Position numbers and translations under genes: made by a program
The notes under the pieces: generated by a model
The model's input: only the letters and a program-made list of their open reading frames with translations
Databases searched by the model: none
Told to the model about the DNA's origin: nothing
In this document: positions 1 to 10,343 of the stretch, one piece after another
How positions within the stretch are numbered: the stretch's first letter is position 1
Layout: the number at the start of each line of letters is the position of its first letter
Source of the DNA: Takakia lepidozioides
Taxonomy: Eukaryota > Streptophyta > Takakiopsida > Takakiales > Takakiaceae
Reading direction: 5' to 3'
DNA: 64,000 bases
Assembly: GCA_030704615.1 (NCBI GenBank)
Contig: CM060731.1
Location: forward strand, 25,048,001-25,112,000

Positions 1-212
1 GTTGCCAAGTTTACAAGAGAAGTATAACATTACCAACTGGAGTAGTTAACATGGGAACTATGAACAGGTTTTTGTGAGTGCAGTCCTACAATATAACTGC
101 TGTGTATATTTTGCATACACCTGTCTGGATTAGTAAAACAGTCGCGTTGCATGATCTGCATGTATACAGTAGATACATTGCAACCAAAATAGAGGCACAG
201 CTGCAAAACTAC

Positions 213-545
213 CTCCATGAGAGCTAACAGAAGGCGGCGCCCTGCATCCCGCACCGGCTGCTTGCTGTCACCCAAGCGCTCTACAATGGCTGGAAGCAGT
301 GCATTGAAATGCACCTTCAGATGCTCGCCAGCAAGGGCTGCAGCTGATGCCAGGGCCTGCAGAGCCCCCTGACAGACCCTAAAGTTATTGTCCTTCAATA
401 AAATCATGGACGCATCTACCAGGCCACCCACTTCGCTTGCGGAAAGGCTCTTTCTGCTTTGTTCCAAAAGTGTCTGAAGCCTCTCCACCCCTGCCATTCT
501 CTCCTTTGTATCCTTCGCATGTAGCTGCTCTATTGCTTCCTCCAT
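213..545 (-). CDS. CLASP: CLASP, first coding exon (partial gene)
   Basis: Encodes the N-terminus of a CLIP-associated protein (CLASP), a microtubule plus-end and lattice-stabilising protein acting at the cell cortex and phragmoplast. The exon begins at the ATG at 545 (MEEAIEQLHAKDTKERMAG); an upstream in-frame TTG extends the frame but plant CLASPs start at MEEA. It covers the first HEAT/TOG-like helices, including KDNNFRVCQGALQALASAAA and ERLGDSKQPVRDAGRRLLL, which closely resemble land-plant CLASP. The exon ends in phase 0 after ATG GAG, followed by a donor GT at 212-211. The remaining exons lie beyond the left edge. Confidence is high for the family; the downstream structure is unseen. 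Confidence 0.9.
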
Positions 546-1446
546 TGTGAGGAGCGGTATGGGCAAACCGCAGGCCGCTAAAACTGTGTGCTAAATTACA
601 GTGTGCGCCACTGAAAAGGCCACTTCGTAGTTCGGGGCATTGGCGGAAGACATTTTCACCGAGTCACAACCAGTCACCCACACTTCTCCCTTCCTCCCCA
701 CCTTCCCCACTCTTTTCCCGCTCCTGCATGATGACCGGTCTGAATGACAAGTACAGAGCTCGATAGCAAAAAAGGCTGGCTTTCTTTGATCCTAGGCACT
801 GTCAGAGACCAGCTTGCAGTGGTTCCATCAGAGTCTGCGCTCGAAGACAAAGACTGGAAGAATGTCATCAACTTGTAAGAATGTACATTTGCACAGCAAA
901 GGTACGCAATTCAACATAACAATGTAAGCCAATCAGGGGAAACGGAGGTTAACAAGAGGGAGCCAGGTACAGACAAGAACAAAGACAGAAAGTCAGATAC
1001 GAACAGAAAAAGAACTGACAACAGATTGCAACTCGGATGAAATTCTCATAAACCTACACCAGTGAGCAAGCTACAACTACAATGCACACGACAGACCAGC
1101 GATCACAGAGAAGGCTGGTCTTGGTGAGGAAGAGGAGCCAAGTGGTGCAAGAATGCCAACAACAGAGCTAGGGCGTAAGCAAGTAAAAAATCAAAAACTA
1201 CCAATACAATGTAAGATCACTGCACCTCACACAGAAAGAGGCTCCTACGAAGCGCACGAGACAGATAGTCCAAGCCCCGCATACGCTACACTACACTCAA
1301 ACGAGGTGGCAACATCTCCAGACCTAACGCAAGCAGCACAATCGTAAACCAGTCAACTTCCAACAATGACAGTGACAAGAAAAGAAGAAAAGCGGACAAA
1401 CCAGGATGCAACAACGTAGGCAGCCACAGAGGGGCACCAGCATTGC
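546..1446. other. Upstream region of CLASP
   Basis: No convincing coding exon was found. The stretch holds the presumed CLASP 5' leader and promoter. The only open frames are short and lack codon or splice support. Confidence 0.4.
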
Positions 1447-1760
1447 AAAATGCCTGTCAGACAGCGCGCAGTCCGCTCACGCAGCCTGACCAAGAGCAAT
1501 GCACTATTCTATTACACCCCCTCCAGACCCGAGCGACAGCGCAAGCAGAGAACACGGAACGGCCCCAGCGCAAGGGATGTGCGCAGCGTGCAGAGGGCGC
1601 GCGAGCGAGAGCAGCGAGGAGGGGCCATGGCGGGTCGGGCTGCCCCGCTGCGCGGCAGCCGCGCTGTTGGCGGGCGGGCCCCAAGGGTGGTTGCTGCCAG
1701 CACCCGCCTTCTGGCCGCGCTGTAACTGTAGCAGTCACCCCGCCTCGCCTGCGGTTAACG
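1447..1760. promoter_or_regulatory. GC-rich island with a transit-peptide-like ORF
   Basis: This is a sharply GC- and CpG-rich block in otherwise AT-balanced DNA, upstream of the minus-strand CLASP gene. On the plus strand an ATG at 1627 opens a 32-codon frame starting MAGRAAPLRGSRAVGG, rich in Ala, Arg and Ser with no acidic residues, as in organelle targeting peptides. A possible donor (AGG|GTGG) at 1687 would leave phase 0, compatible with the orphan exon at 3529. It may equally be only a promoter island. Confidence 0.35.
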
Positions 1761-2539
1761 TCCGCGCCGTCTGGTGTTCAACTCTGCACACCCGTACTTT
1801 GCTGCCCTAAAATCCTGCCTTTCATGTCGTTGCCGATTATGCCCTCCGACACCACGTCTTGCGAGAATAAGTAACATTCCTTTCTTATTACCCAAACAGT
1901 CAAATAATTCCTCTAAATAAATGAACGGCGAGAACAGATTCGTGGAATGCAGAATCCTCACCACTGATAGTATCAAAGACGTGCGCTGGGGGTAAACGAA
2001 CAGCTGTGATCATCCATATTTCAGCGATGAGAACAGTTGTTCATGAGCAGACGCACATGGGTGACAGCTTCGACTGTGCATGGCTAGCACCGGGCCTCTA
2101 TATCAGGCCCGACGTCAGGCTTGGCAACGAGTCATCCCGGCTTGGAAGTGGGTTTGGAAGAAGGGGCGGAGTGGATTGTTCGCCGAGCCTAAAGCCGACA
2201 TAGGATCCCTTATTATAGCCTCACTTTACTACTCCTCCACCCCCACTGTATTTTACTGTAGTGATTTTCAATTCTGAATATTCTAGATTTCTAGGTTTTT
2301 TTTTTTTTTTTCTGGATTGAAAGCAAAACGCATCGCACATCAACTGCACAGTGTATCCCTGGTGGTTCAGGGTTCAAACCCGCTGCCCTGCCTGGTGTGT
2401 GGATTGTTCGTGACCGGTTGGTCTGGTGGTGACGTTTCCCACCTGTGTGCCTAATGGCTTATCTGAAAGGGGGTTAATTTTTCCCCCTCCTCCTGAATTG
2501 TGAGCAGTCGCTAGCAAGTTCATTCAAGAAAAAAAAACA
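1761..2539. other. Intergenic, nothing identified
   Basis: No gene seen. A poly(T) run lies near 2300. GGTTCAAACCC near 2369 resembles a pol III B box, but no matching A box or tRNA fold was found. Confidence 0.4.
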
Positions 2540-3210
2540 CATCTGAAAAGGAAGATAATAGGAATGAGGTAAGAACTTAATGCACTCTGCCGTAGATAAA
2601 GTTTCTTTAACGTCCAGTACACCTGACAGTACTTTCACCGGATTCCGGCAGCTTGGGCTCCTCCGGCGGGGATCCTGTCAAATCCTCCCCACCCCCTCTT
2701 ACCTCGGTTTCACTATTAAATACTCTAGGGCATCATGCTGTGGTGGGTAGTGTGTTGGTAAGGTGACTACACTGCAGGCGGTGAGGTACTGGATTCGATT
2801 TGCGATGAGAGGCTATTGTAATGTAAATTGGGTCCAGGTATCCCAATCGGTGTAACCGTCTCTAACCAATCTCACATGTAACTCTTCTTAGTCCATTTTA
2901 TACTTAGCCAAATTGGACTTACTCAAATTTGAAGACCAAGTGTGAGTTACACTCCAGTAACCCCCGAGTGGAGTTACACAAATGGTCGTGAGTGGAGTTA
3001 CACTCCATTTTGTGTAACCCCGCATGGAGTTACACTCCCCCTCGTGTAACCCAGTGTAACCCCAAGTGGAGTTTACACTCCTTCAGTTCCATGTCACTCT
3101 CAAGAGAGGGTGGAGAAGATTTGACATGACGGAAACCGGCGTACTATCATGTCAGATTCTGCACGTGTGAATTAAGTTCCTACCTCAATTCTATTATCTC
3201 CCATCTGAAA
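2540..3210. mobile_element. Foldback/MITE-like element with long imperfect inverted arms
   Basis: The left arm (about 2545-2702) and the reverse complement of the right arm (about 3085-3208) share several blocks in the same order: GATAATAGGAATGAGGTAAG against GATAATAGAATTGAGGTAGG, then GTCAAATCCTCCCCACCCCC against GTCAAATCTTCTCCACCCTC. The centre contains a second repeat class (2941-3081). No transposase is encoded. No clean target duplication was seen, so the ends are approximate. Confidence 0.55.
2941..3081. repeat. Clustered palindromic GGAGTTACACTCC motifs
   Basis: Five or more copies of the palindrome-like GGAGTTACACTCC or its halves (GAGTTACAC, GTGTAACCC) occur in both orientations within 140 bp, inside the loop of the foldback element. 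The array could form cruciform or hairpin structures. Function unknown. Confidence 0.6.
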
Positions 3211-3528
3211 ATCAGATTGATAACCTAACCGATCATTTACTGTAGTTACTTGGGTAAATAACAGCTTCTAAAATAAGCTCCCATTACAGTTTTCATCATA
3301 TGATTGGCAATAACTCTAGTACTTAGTGGTGTTAAAGGGATTTTCAATCAAATTCAATGTCTACAAGATGACATTCACTTGCATAAAAAATAGGAACAGA
3401 TTTCCACTCACATATTGCGAATTCAGAATATTCCCGGAAATAACCACCTTGTAGTTAATTGAGTTCCCACTGACCGTGAGATGGAATGTGGTTCTTCCCT
3501 GCTTTTTATCAGTTTCCTTCTTTTGTAG

Positions 3529-3611
3529 GCAAGGTCCTTCCGAAGTGTTGGTAGAGCTGTTGTCATTGATGAGCAGCCCATTGAGGCTGTCCCGGGCTGG
3601 TATCCCTGTCG
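3529..3611 (+). CDS. Orphan exon candidate, unknown protein
   Basis: A well-bounded exon-like segment: pyrimidine tract plus TTTTGTAG acceptor, an open 83-bp frame reading SFRSVGRAVVIDEQPIEAVP followed by GWYPC, and a consensus donor CG|GTAAGT. The protein family is not recognised. It might be spliced to the Ala/Arg-rich frame at 1627-1686 to give an organelle-targeted product, but no further exon was found before 5.9 kb. Confidence 0.35.
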
Positions 3612-5952
3612 GTAAGTCTCATGGCCTTTCGTTCTTTTAATCTATTGGGCCTGCCTTTTCATAAAGGTCGGGACTAGGTACACATGGGTAGAATGGTTTG
3701 GAGAAGGGAACATTGATACTATTATTGAGAACTAAAAGTATCAGGATGGATGAATCCGACACATTGAAAATTACTATGCCCAGGCTGAGCTAGTCTAGGC
3801 GGCTGTGCTTCTCTCAAAAGGGTCTCTGTGTGTTTGCAGGCAAAGCTCAAGGGTACAGGATAAATCCGTGGATATGTAGGTGGTAAAAGTAGGTAAGAGT
3901 GATGGGTGGCAGGAGTCACAGCGGTAGTCCCGCAACAATAATAATAAGCAAGCATGACATGGCCGGCTGAGAGAGGGTGGCAGTCAGCATGTGCAGACAG
4001 GGAGGCTGTAGCTGTCAGATTATACGTAGCTACTTTGACCCACCATGCCCCTAGAGCGATCGGGATGTGTATAATTATAGGACGACACCCATTGTCTCTT
4101 GTGAGCAGGTGGACCTGCACGCAGTACTGTAGGTAATTACTACTCTCTATGTGGAAACTGGAAACCAGCAGAGCTAACTTACTAGCAGCTGCAAAGTTCA
4201 GTTCGTCGATCATCCCGCACCTACCAAGAATACTAGAATCGCTCGCAGATACACCCAAAAGGTTCGGCTGATGTACCTTGGAGTAGTAGTTGGGACCACC
4301 ATTCTCCTGGCTATCGAGGTGAATACCATCAGCATCATTGACGGTCAACTTTTGCAAAGAAACCTTGGTTGGTGTTCCGTGAGCAAGCCCTCAAATTCCA
4401 AGGTGGACCCATCAGGGGATAGGGTGGTGATTCGGAAGAAATGGGCCCACAGAAATAATTGGGGAACATAGCCTTGTGAACATTCCCCTCAAATAAGTGT
4501 GAGGGATTCGGTCCTGAATAGCTCGGAACAAACGCATGTATCCAGCAGGCTGCCACGACTGACGGCAGAGCTGTCATCCACAACGAACCTCATTTCCATG
4601 TTGGGATCTCCCTCCACTCCAAACCTGGGGTACATGGACACCACGCCGTGATGGCACTCCAGAGTACCGGGGAGCACTTACTGTGGCAAGCATTTCCACA
4701 ATTGCTTGACAAATCAGAGCAATGAGCCATGAACTGTTCATGCAATTGGCAAGCCAAGGAGAGGACAAGCTGAGTTGTTAAGGGGATTGCACATGGGTTG
4801 ACAAGAGTCCTGTGAGAGCTGGATAGATTGGCAAGAGAAAATTGTAAGGTTGCCAATGTACAAGACCCATTACTCAAGGACACTGATGCAAAAGGTCTGC
4901 CTTCGGGCATGCTGGGTTACATGCCATCAATTTTTGTTTGGAGGGCACAAACCACAGGCTAGAGAAACAGCTCGGTGCGGGGCTATCTCCCTCAGCTCAT
5001 AATTTCTCAACAGAGATTAGGAATTGGTCAGCCCAAAGGATTGCAAGGTTGGATTGGAAGAACCTTAGCCAAGCGCAAAAGTGACAGGAGAAGAATGTAC
5101 GTACACCTATAAAGCTATTGAACATTCATATCTCGAATGGGATGGCTGACATTGACTACCTTGTGGTACAGATTTCCAAACACTGTAGAGATGTAGAGAG
5201 AGCAGACCCAGTGTACTGCACTATTTGCAAGTTAAAATGTCTTGCAGTCTCGCGTCTACAGAGTCTCTTGGAGAGGAGTAGATGATGATGATCTCCCACA
5301 GCAGAATTCCTCTAACAGAAAAGGATGGGAATAACCACACAAAAGCAAAGGGGGGAGGCCAGAATCCCTGAGGGGCAGTCCGTTAACCTGCATATAGTGG
5401 TGGGCAGTATAACCTGCAGTCGTCTGTTTTATCAACACTCAGATGACCATCTTCCATGCACCATCATCGCCTTTGGTGGCACTGACTTCCAGAGTTGGTC
5501 ACAGAACAACCGAAAATACTGCCACACTCTCCTAATGGCCATGAGCATGGGTAACGTATAAGCCTAGCATGGCCATGTCCAATTAACATATAACTGAGCA
5601 AAATATAGTAATCTTACAAAAGCATGATGCGGTCTGAATGCTGACTTCCACACTGTGTTGGACTACCTGACCCAGCCCCTTCATCCACTTGTAGAAAAGA
5701 AGCATCGCATTCCACTTTGTTACAAGTTCTGTGGAGACCTTCGGTCCATTCTTTAGAGCAGCCAATGAAGAACATGCATTTTGCCTCATGGTGTGCTCCA
5801 TAATGAAGGGCCTTTGAAGTTTCATAACCAAGTAAAGCCAACATTTCTACTGCCAGCTAAACGATCGAGTCACAATCACTTTCTGTTAATCAATGCTTTC
5901 CTGCCCATGTACTCCATGTCCATGGATTCTGTGAAGGTGGGCATCCCAGGTA
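3612..5952. other. Non-coding interval, nothing identified
   Basis: Only short open frames without splice or codon support. It may contain introns of the orphan exon at 3529 and the 3' flank of the SelK-like gene. Confidence 0.4.
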
Positions 5953-7167
5953 TCATCCTCCACAGCAAGAGCCGCAAGGAGCAGGCGCATCTGCAAAGCC
6001 ACCATGCACGTTATTCACAACCCCAGTTTCGATGTACTCAAAGGTAGGTGCTGTCTTCAAAGAGATGTGAAAGAAATTTGTACTACTGCTTTAGAAACAT
6101 CGGCATCTGAGGAGTGCGTGATCGCAGTCCATGTGTTAGACAAGATATTTAGAGCCGGATGAACATGAGACCCTACAAGCTGGTGGAATGGGTGCAAATT
6201 AAAAAAGCAAACAGATCTTTCTGTAGATCATCAACGGTACCTTCCCCCAGCATGTTCTCTGTAACAGCATTGTCCCTCCCCAACTCTAGAAAGGCCTCTT
6301 AAAAAGGCCCTCATCCCTTGGCTTATTGTCTCAATTCAACAACCCAAATTCAAGTAAGGGAAAGATATGCATACTGTGATCGATTCCCCGCACGTTGCCC
6401 AAGCCACTGGGTCCGCTACCCCCCCCACCATATGGACCCCTTCCAGGACCACCAGAAGGACCACCAGGACCCCCAGGCCCACCAGGCCCACTACCATAGC
6501 TTGATGGGCCTGCTTGCCGTTTTGAACTAGATCTCTTCCCGTACGTGTTGGAAGCCTCCAACTGCATTGCAGAGAACCATTTGTCAGCACAAGAGCAGTC
6601 ACACTGGGGACCTTTAAACCACACAAGCCATTTAATAAGAGTGGATGAGTGTAGTGCCAAGTGACTGAACCATTGCAATCCTTCCTTAATACAGATCTCC
6701 TTAAGACAAATAACTATTGGAAAAACTAAAACTCAAGATGGTAACACTGCTCCCTTCAACCATCTCGTCAACATTTTTTGAATGAAATATCGTAGCGACA
6801 TTGAAAACCGAAAAACTTGAGCCATATTGATTGATAACCGGCATTACAAAATACCTAGATCATTGAACTTCCAAGAGCAAGTCCAGCAAATCATACAGGG
6901 AAGTGAATCACAAAGCGCATTTAACAGAACTGTGTGGATGCTACTGCACTTGTCTTCTTGTGATACACCTCTGGGAATGCCTATAATGAATGTTGTTACC
7001 CAGACCCAGACCTGAACTAAACAGACTCAAGGCCTGACAAGTCACATAGAGAGACAAGCTTACTGAGAACATGGTGTTGAAGAAGCTGCCAATCAAGTTG
7101 AGAATGGCCCAAAAAATGTCAGAAATGATGCTTAGCCTCCAGGGTGACCGCCTCCCTTTGACATCCC
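5953..7167 (-). CDS. SELK: Selenoprotein K-like ER membrane protein (Cys form), 3 of probably 4 coding exons
   Basis: Plant SelK-type small single-pass ER protein; animal SelK works with p97/Derlin in ER-associated degradation, and the plant role is less clear. Exons: 7167-7064 (GDVKGRRSPWRLSIISDIFW, then the membrane segment ending NTMFS), 6561-6375 (basic stretch GKRSSSKRQ, then a Gly/Pro-rich tail ending LGNVRGIDH) and 5990-5953 (APAPCGSCCGG, TGA stop). Introns have GT/AG ends (acceptors TTTGCAG, ATGCAG, TTTGCAG). The first exon, expected to supply only an ATG and a few residues in phase 1, was not located upstream of 7168. CGSCC replaces selenocysteine as in plant homologues. Confidence 0.85.
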
Positions 7168-9426
7168 CTGCAAACCCCACAAGTTCATAGCTTGCCCCTT
7201 AAGGATCAATACCTACCATGTCGGCATGCTGAAAATAGCACTCCTCTACTTCTCCAAAAAAAAGATTTGAAGAATTAGAAGTTGGCCCCGGACTACACTT
7301 TCTACACTCTGAGATTGATGGGTCTCAGCCAACCACCAACAGAGACTGCAACAAGACATCAGGCAACAGGCACATCTGCAGAGGTCAGAGAAGTCAGATC
7401 ACATCCCAAAAGCAGTGGAATACAAGTCAACAACATACATAAACTGAGTCTAAAGAAACCAAGATTACAGTTAACCAGCTCACAGGACACTGCACTGAAT
7501 CCACCTTGTGCCTAAAATCTGCAAGATCTGTGGCTTCTGTTTGACATCAGGTTCAATGGATAGCGTGGCCTGAGGCTTTTAGAAACGTCCACCACACCTT
7601 CATGCCATGGCACAGCCAAACCTTGCAATTCTGGTTGCAATCTTTTGTCTTCCCTTTGAGACAATAAATGACACCTATGGGCAATCTAATGTGTTGCACC
7701 AGGATATTTCAAATTTGTGAGTGTCCACTGTTCATGAGACATGAGAGTTAGTTTTACAAGTAGACACTCCGAGTGCCCTAAAAACGCATCTAATCACGTA
7801 AGTTCCATCCAGAAAACCACAACCAACGCTAGAGACTAGGGAAAGATCAAAGCTATGAACATTCGAATCAGAATGTTGCTTGAGTCGGAAAATTTACAGA
7901 AAGAATCTTCAGATCTTAAGGATGACCTATTTGAAACCTTCTCAAGAACCTGACGTCACAACTTCTAATTGACTGCAAGGTCTTCCGAACATCCTCAACC
8001 CAAACTTACCTGAATCAAGCCCCAATTTCCCCAAACTGATGCCAAACCCATACGGACCGAATCCTGGGATTAATCGAGAACCCACCTGCTTGAATGTACG
8101 CCATCGCCGCACCCCTCCAAGCCGGCCAAGACAAACGGAAAGTCGGAAGAAGGGGACCTCATCTCGTGTGAAAGGAAGAAGCTTCTGGATGAACGTCCTC
8201 TGGATGACAAGCACTTCGAGGACTTCACCCTTGTCCTATACGGTGGAGCTTTCTTAACAACCCAGACTGCAATGGGATGAATGAGCAGAACGATGTGAGA
8301 CGCCATCCATGCATACATCCATCCCATTTCAGTCGGGATAAATGAACGAATATTCATCCATATCATTCCTACCTGGATGAGGTACTAGTAATCATTCGGT
8401 CGTCGCTATAGTTCGGGTTGGTTGCGACCGTATGGCGCGTACCAAATCGTATGCGTTGAAAATACACGTACTACCAGATCCAAGGAAGGTACAAGGTACC
8501 TCGGTACGTTAATAGCAGGTAGCCTGTAGGAACGTTGCGTCGGATTACATCCAGGTTTGGGCGCATTCCGTTGAGGGGAACGTCTACATCAGGGCGGAAT
8601 GGGTAGGACCTTGTAAGATGGAGTATTCCACTTGTTGCAGATGCTCTTCTGTCCTTTGGCTGGATGAAAAGCAGGGCGGTTGGTGTAGCTAATTAAATGT
8701 GCCTAATAATAGCTTCTCATTCCAACAGTAACCTAAACCTAATCTGACAGGGTGGCTGCTGATGTGTGGGAGAAATTTAAAACAATCCTGGCAGCCAATG
8801 AGAAGCCACCATTTGCCATTTCAGATTAACCCTTTCCTTTAAAAAGCGGCTGGCTTATGCCAGCCAGCCGGATGATGTTTTTGTGTGATGATAACAGTGT
8901 ACCTGGATGAGCCTGCTGTTTGGATGTGTTGCACTTGATGCCCCTGCATGTGATTTGATTGGCCCACCTGTGGGGCTCCTCTAGCAGGGGATCCTTCCCA
9001 TTTAGCTTGGCGTGCATTACTAGCCCGCTGCAGCGCCCAAACTCGTAGAGGATAAAGGAATATTCCCGGGTAGAGAAATTTGGTCTTACAACCTGCCTAT
9101 TCCAAGAGGGCATGGTCAGGACCTACCTGCCCATTCTGCCTCAATTCTAGTGACGACTGAAATGTCCGAAACTTAGGTAAAGTTTAGGCTGACATTTGGC
9201 AGATTCAGAGAGCCTCAACGAGAGGCCGTGCAAAGATTGAACCCAGGACTGCCTGCTCCGAGTAGCGTGATATCTACGTATCCATCGTATGCGATGATGC
9301 AGATACAATACGTAGGTGTGGCGGGTCTGACGGCAGGTGGAAGGGCGGGTTGAGGAAATAGGGCGATCAGCAGAACGGACGGCCGTTGAGAGCGCGCCAA
9401 AGGAGGGCCTCACGAGTTGCCCCTCC
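7168..9426. other. Intergenic between SelK-like gene and CAD
   Basis: It should contain the missing first SelK-like exon, which was not identified. A possible minus-strand donor (ATTCAG|GTAAGT) lies near 8009 but its phase does not fit SelK. A diverged dispersed repeat sits at 8638-8870. No other gene was seen. Confidence 0.4.
8638..8870. repeat. Dispersed repeat, copy 1
   Basis: Shares ordered words with 13525-13740, for example CTCTTCTGT, GGATGAAAAGCAGG against GGATAAAAAGCAGG, GCCTAAT and CCAATGAG. This suggests an old short non-autonomous element present on both sides of the CAD gene. Confidence 0.35.
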
Positions 9427-9442
9427 GCTCTATATAATCATA
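9427..9442 (+). promoter_or_regulatory. TATA box, probable CAD promoter
   Basis: GCTCTATATAATCATA is a good TATA element. About 30-40 bp downstream lies GCAGCAGCAACACAG, a likely transcription start area. The first coding exon of the CAD gene is 0.9 kb further on, implying a long leader or a leader intron. Confidence 0.5.
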
Positions 9443-10080
9443 CCTTTGCGCGTCGCAGCAGCAACACAGTTCAAGAAAACGGATCGTTCTTTATTTCTGC
9501 AGTTGACTGCGTTTCTGGGAGGTCGGCTGCAGTGGAGCTTTGAGAAGTCCCAGGCTGGTACTTGTCCGACCTCTCTCTCTGCTGGTGGTTCGAAGTTTTC
9601 TGATAAACAAGTCCTGTTGTTTCATATGTGAAGCTCTACGGAGTGCTTGGACCACGTTGGCTCACGGTCTTAGTCGAGCAGGTAATTGTATTGAGGTGAT
9701 GCAGGTGATTGTGAGCATCGTAAATAAAGTCTTACAGGGTTTCATCAATTTCAGAGCGTGTCTAGACTTCGGTCCTTTGCATGTAGTCTATCCTAAAGAA
9801 CTTCCTTGAAGCTCTGCCACGCGCACAGTTTCAAGTCGTTTTAATATTGAGTTCATTGTGAACATCTTCGTTCTGAGTCTTTTTTTGAAGGATCAGATGC
9901 CGTTCTGGAGATTTAAGGACCTTTCTGTTTTTCAAATGTTGTATGTGTAGAGTTTAAGCCTACATTGGGTAGCAAAGTCACCTCTGCAGGTAGATCGACA
10001 AAGTAGCACTCGCTAAGCATATGTCAACTGGTCAATAATTTAAATTTTCACTTGCCATGGCCTAGCTCAAGATTAAATTA

Positions 10081-10121
10081 GAGAGAGAGAGAGGGAGAGA
10101 GAGAGGGAGAGAGAGAGAGTT
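10081..10121 (+). repeat. (GA)n microsatellite in the CAD leader
   Basis: About 40 bp of GA/GGGA repeats in the 5' leader region of the CAD gene, 220 bp before the ATG. GA-rich leaders are common in plants; no function is claimed. Confidence 0.8.
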
Positions 10122-10343
10122 TTTGCGAATCGTTCTCTCGAACAATTGAACAGTTTAAACATTATCTTCATTCCTCAAGGTTGCACGGTCAGCCACATAC
10201 ATTTCTTGCCTTCATTTCTTGCCTTTGCTGAGTATAATGTGCAGTCTGACATTCAAGTCGAGGTCTCACGAACAGAAACATTTACTTGAGTTGTGAAGTC
10301 GAGTTTCTGAGTTGCAGAACAATTCCTAACGGTGTAAAGAAAG

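Noticed and set aside
1457-1738. Several overlapping open frames on both strands in the GC island
   Set aside because: High GC alone removes stop codons; only the frame at 1627 has composition worth noting.
2735-2830. tRNA-like or SINE-like segment (GTGGTGGGTAGTGTGTTGG ... GGATTCGATTT)
   Set aside because: A and B box resemblance is loose, no cloverleaf could be drawn, and it lies inside the foldback element.
6331-6678. Gly/Pro-rich frame looking like a collagen-like protein
   Set aside because: It is exon 3 of the SelK-like gene; the Gly/Pro tract with NVRGIDH is typical of plant SelK tails.
7206-7235. First SelK exon (ATGCCGACATG|GTAGGT on minus strand)
   Set aside because: The phase does not match the phase-1 acceptor at 7168.
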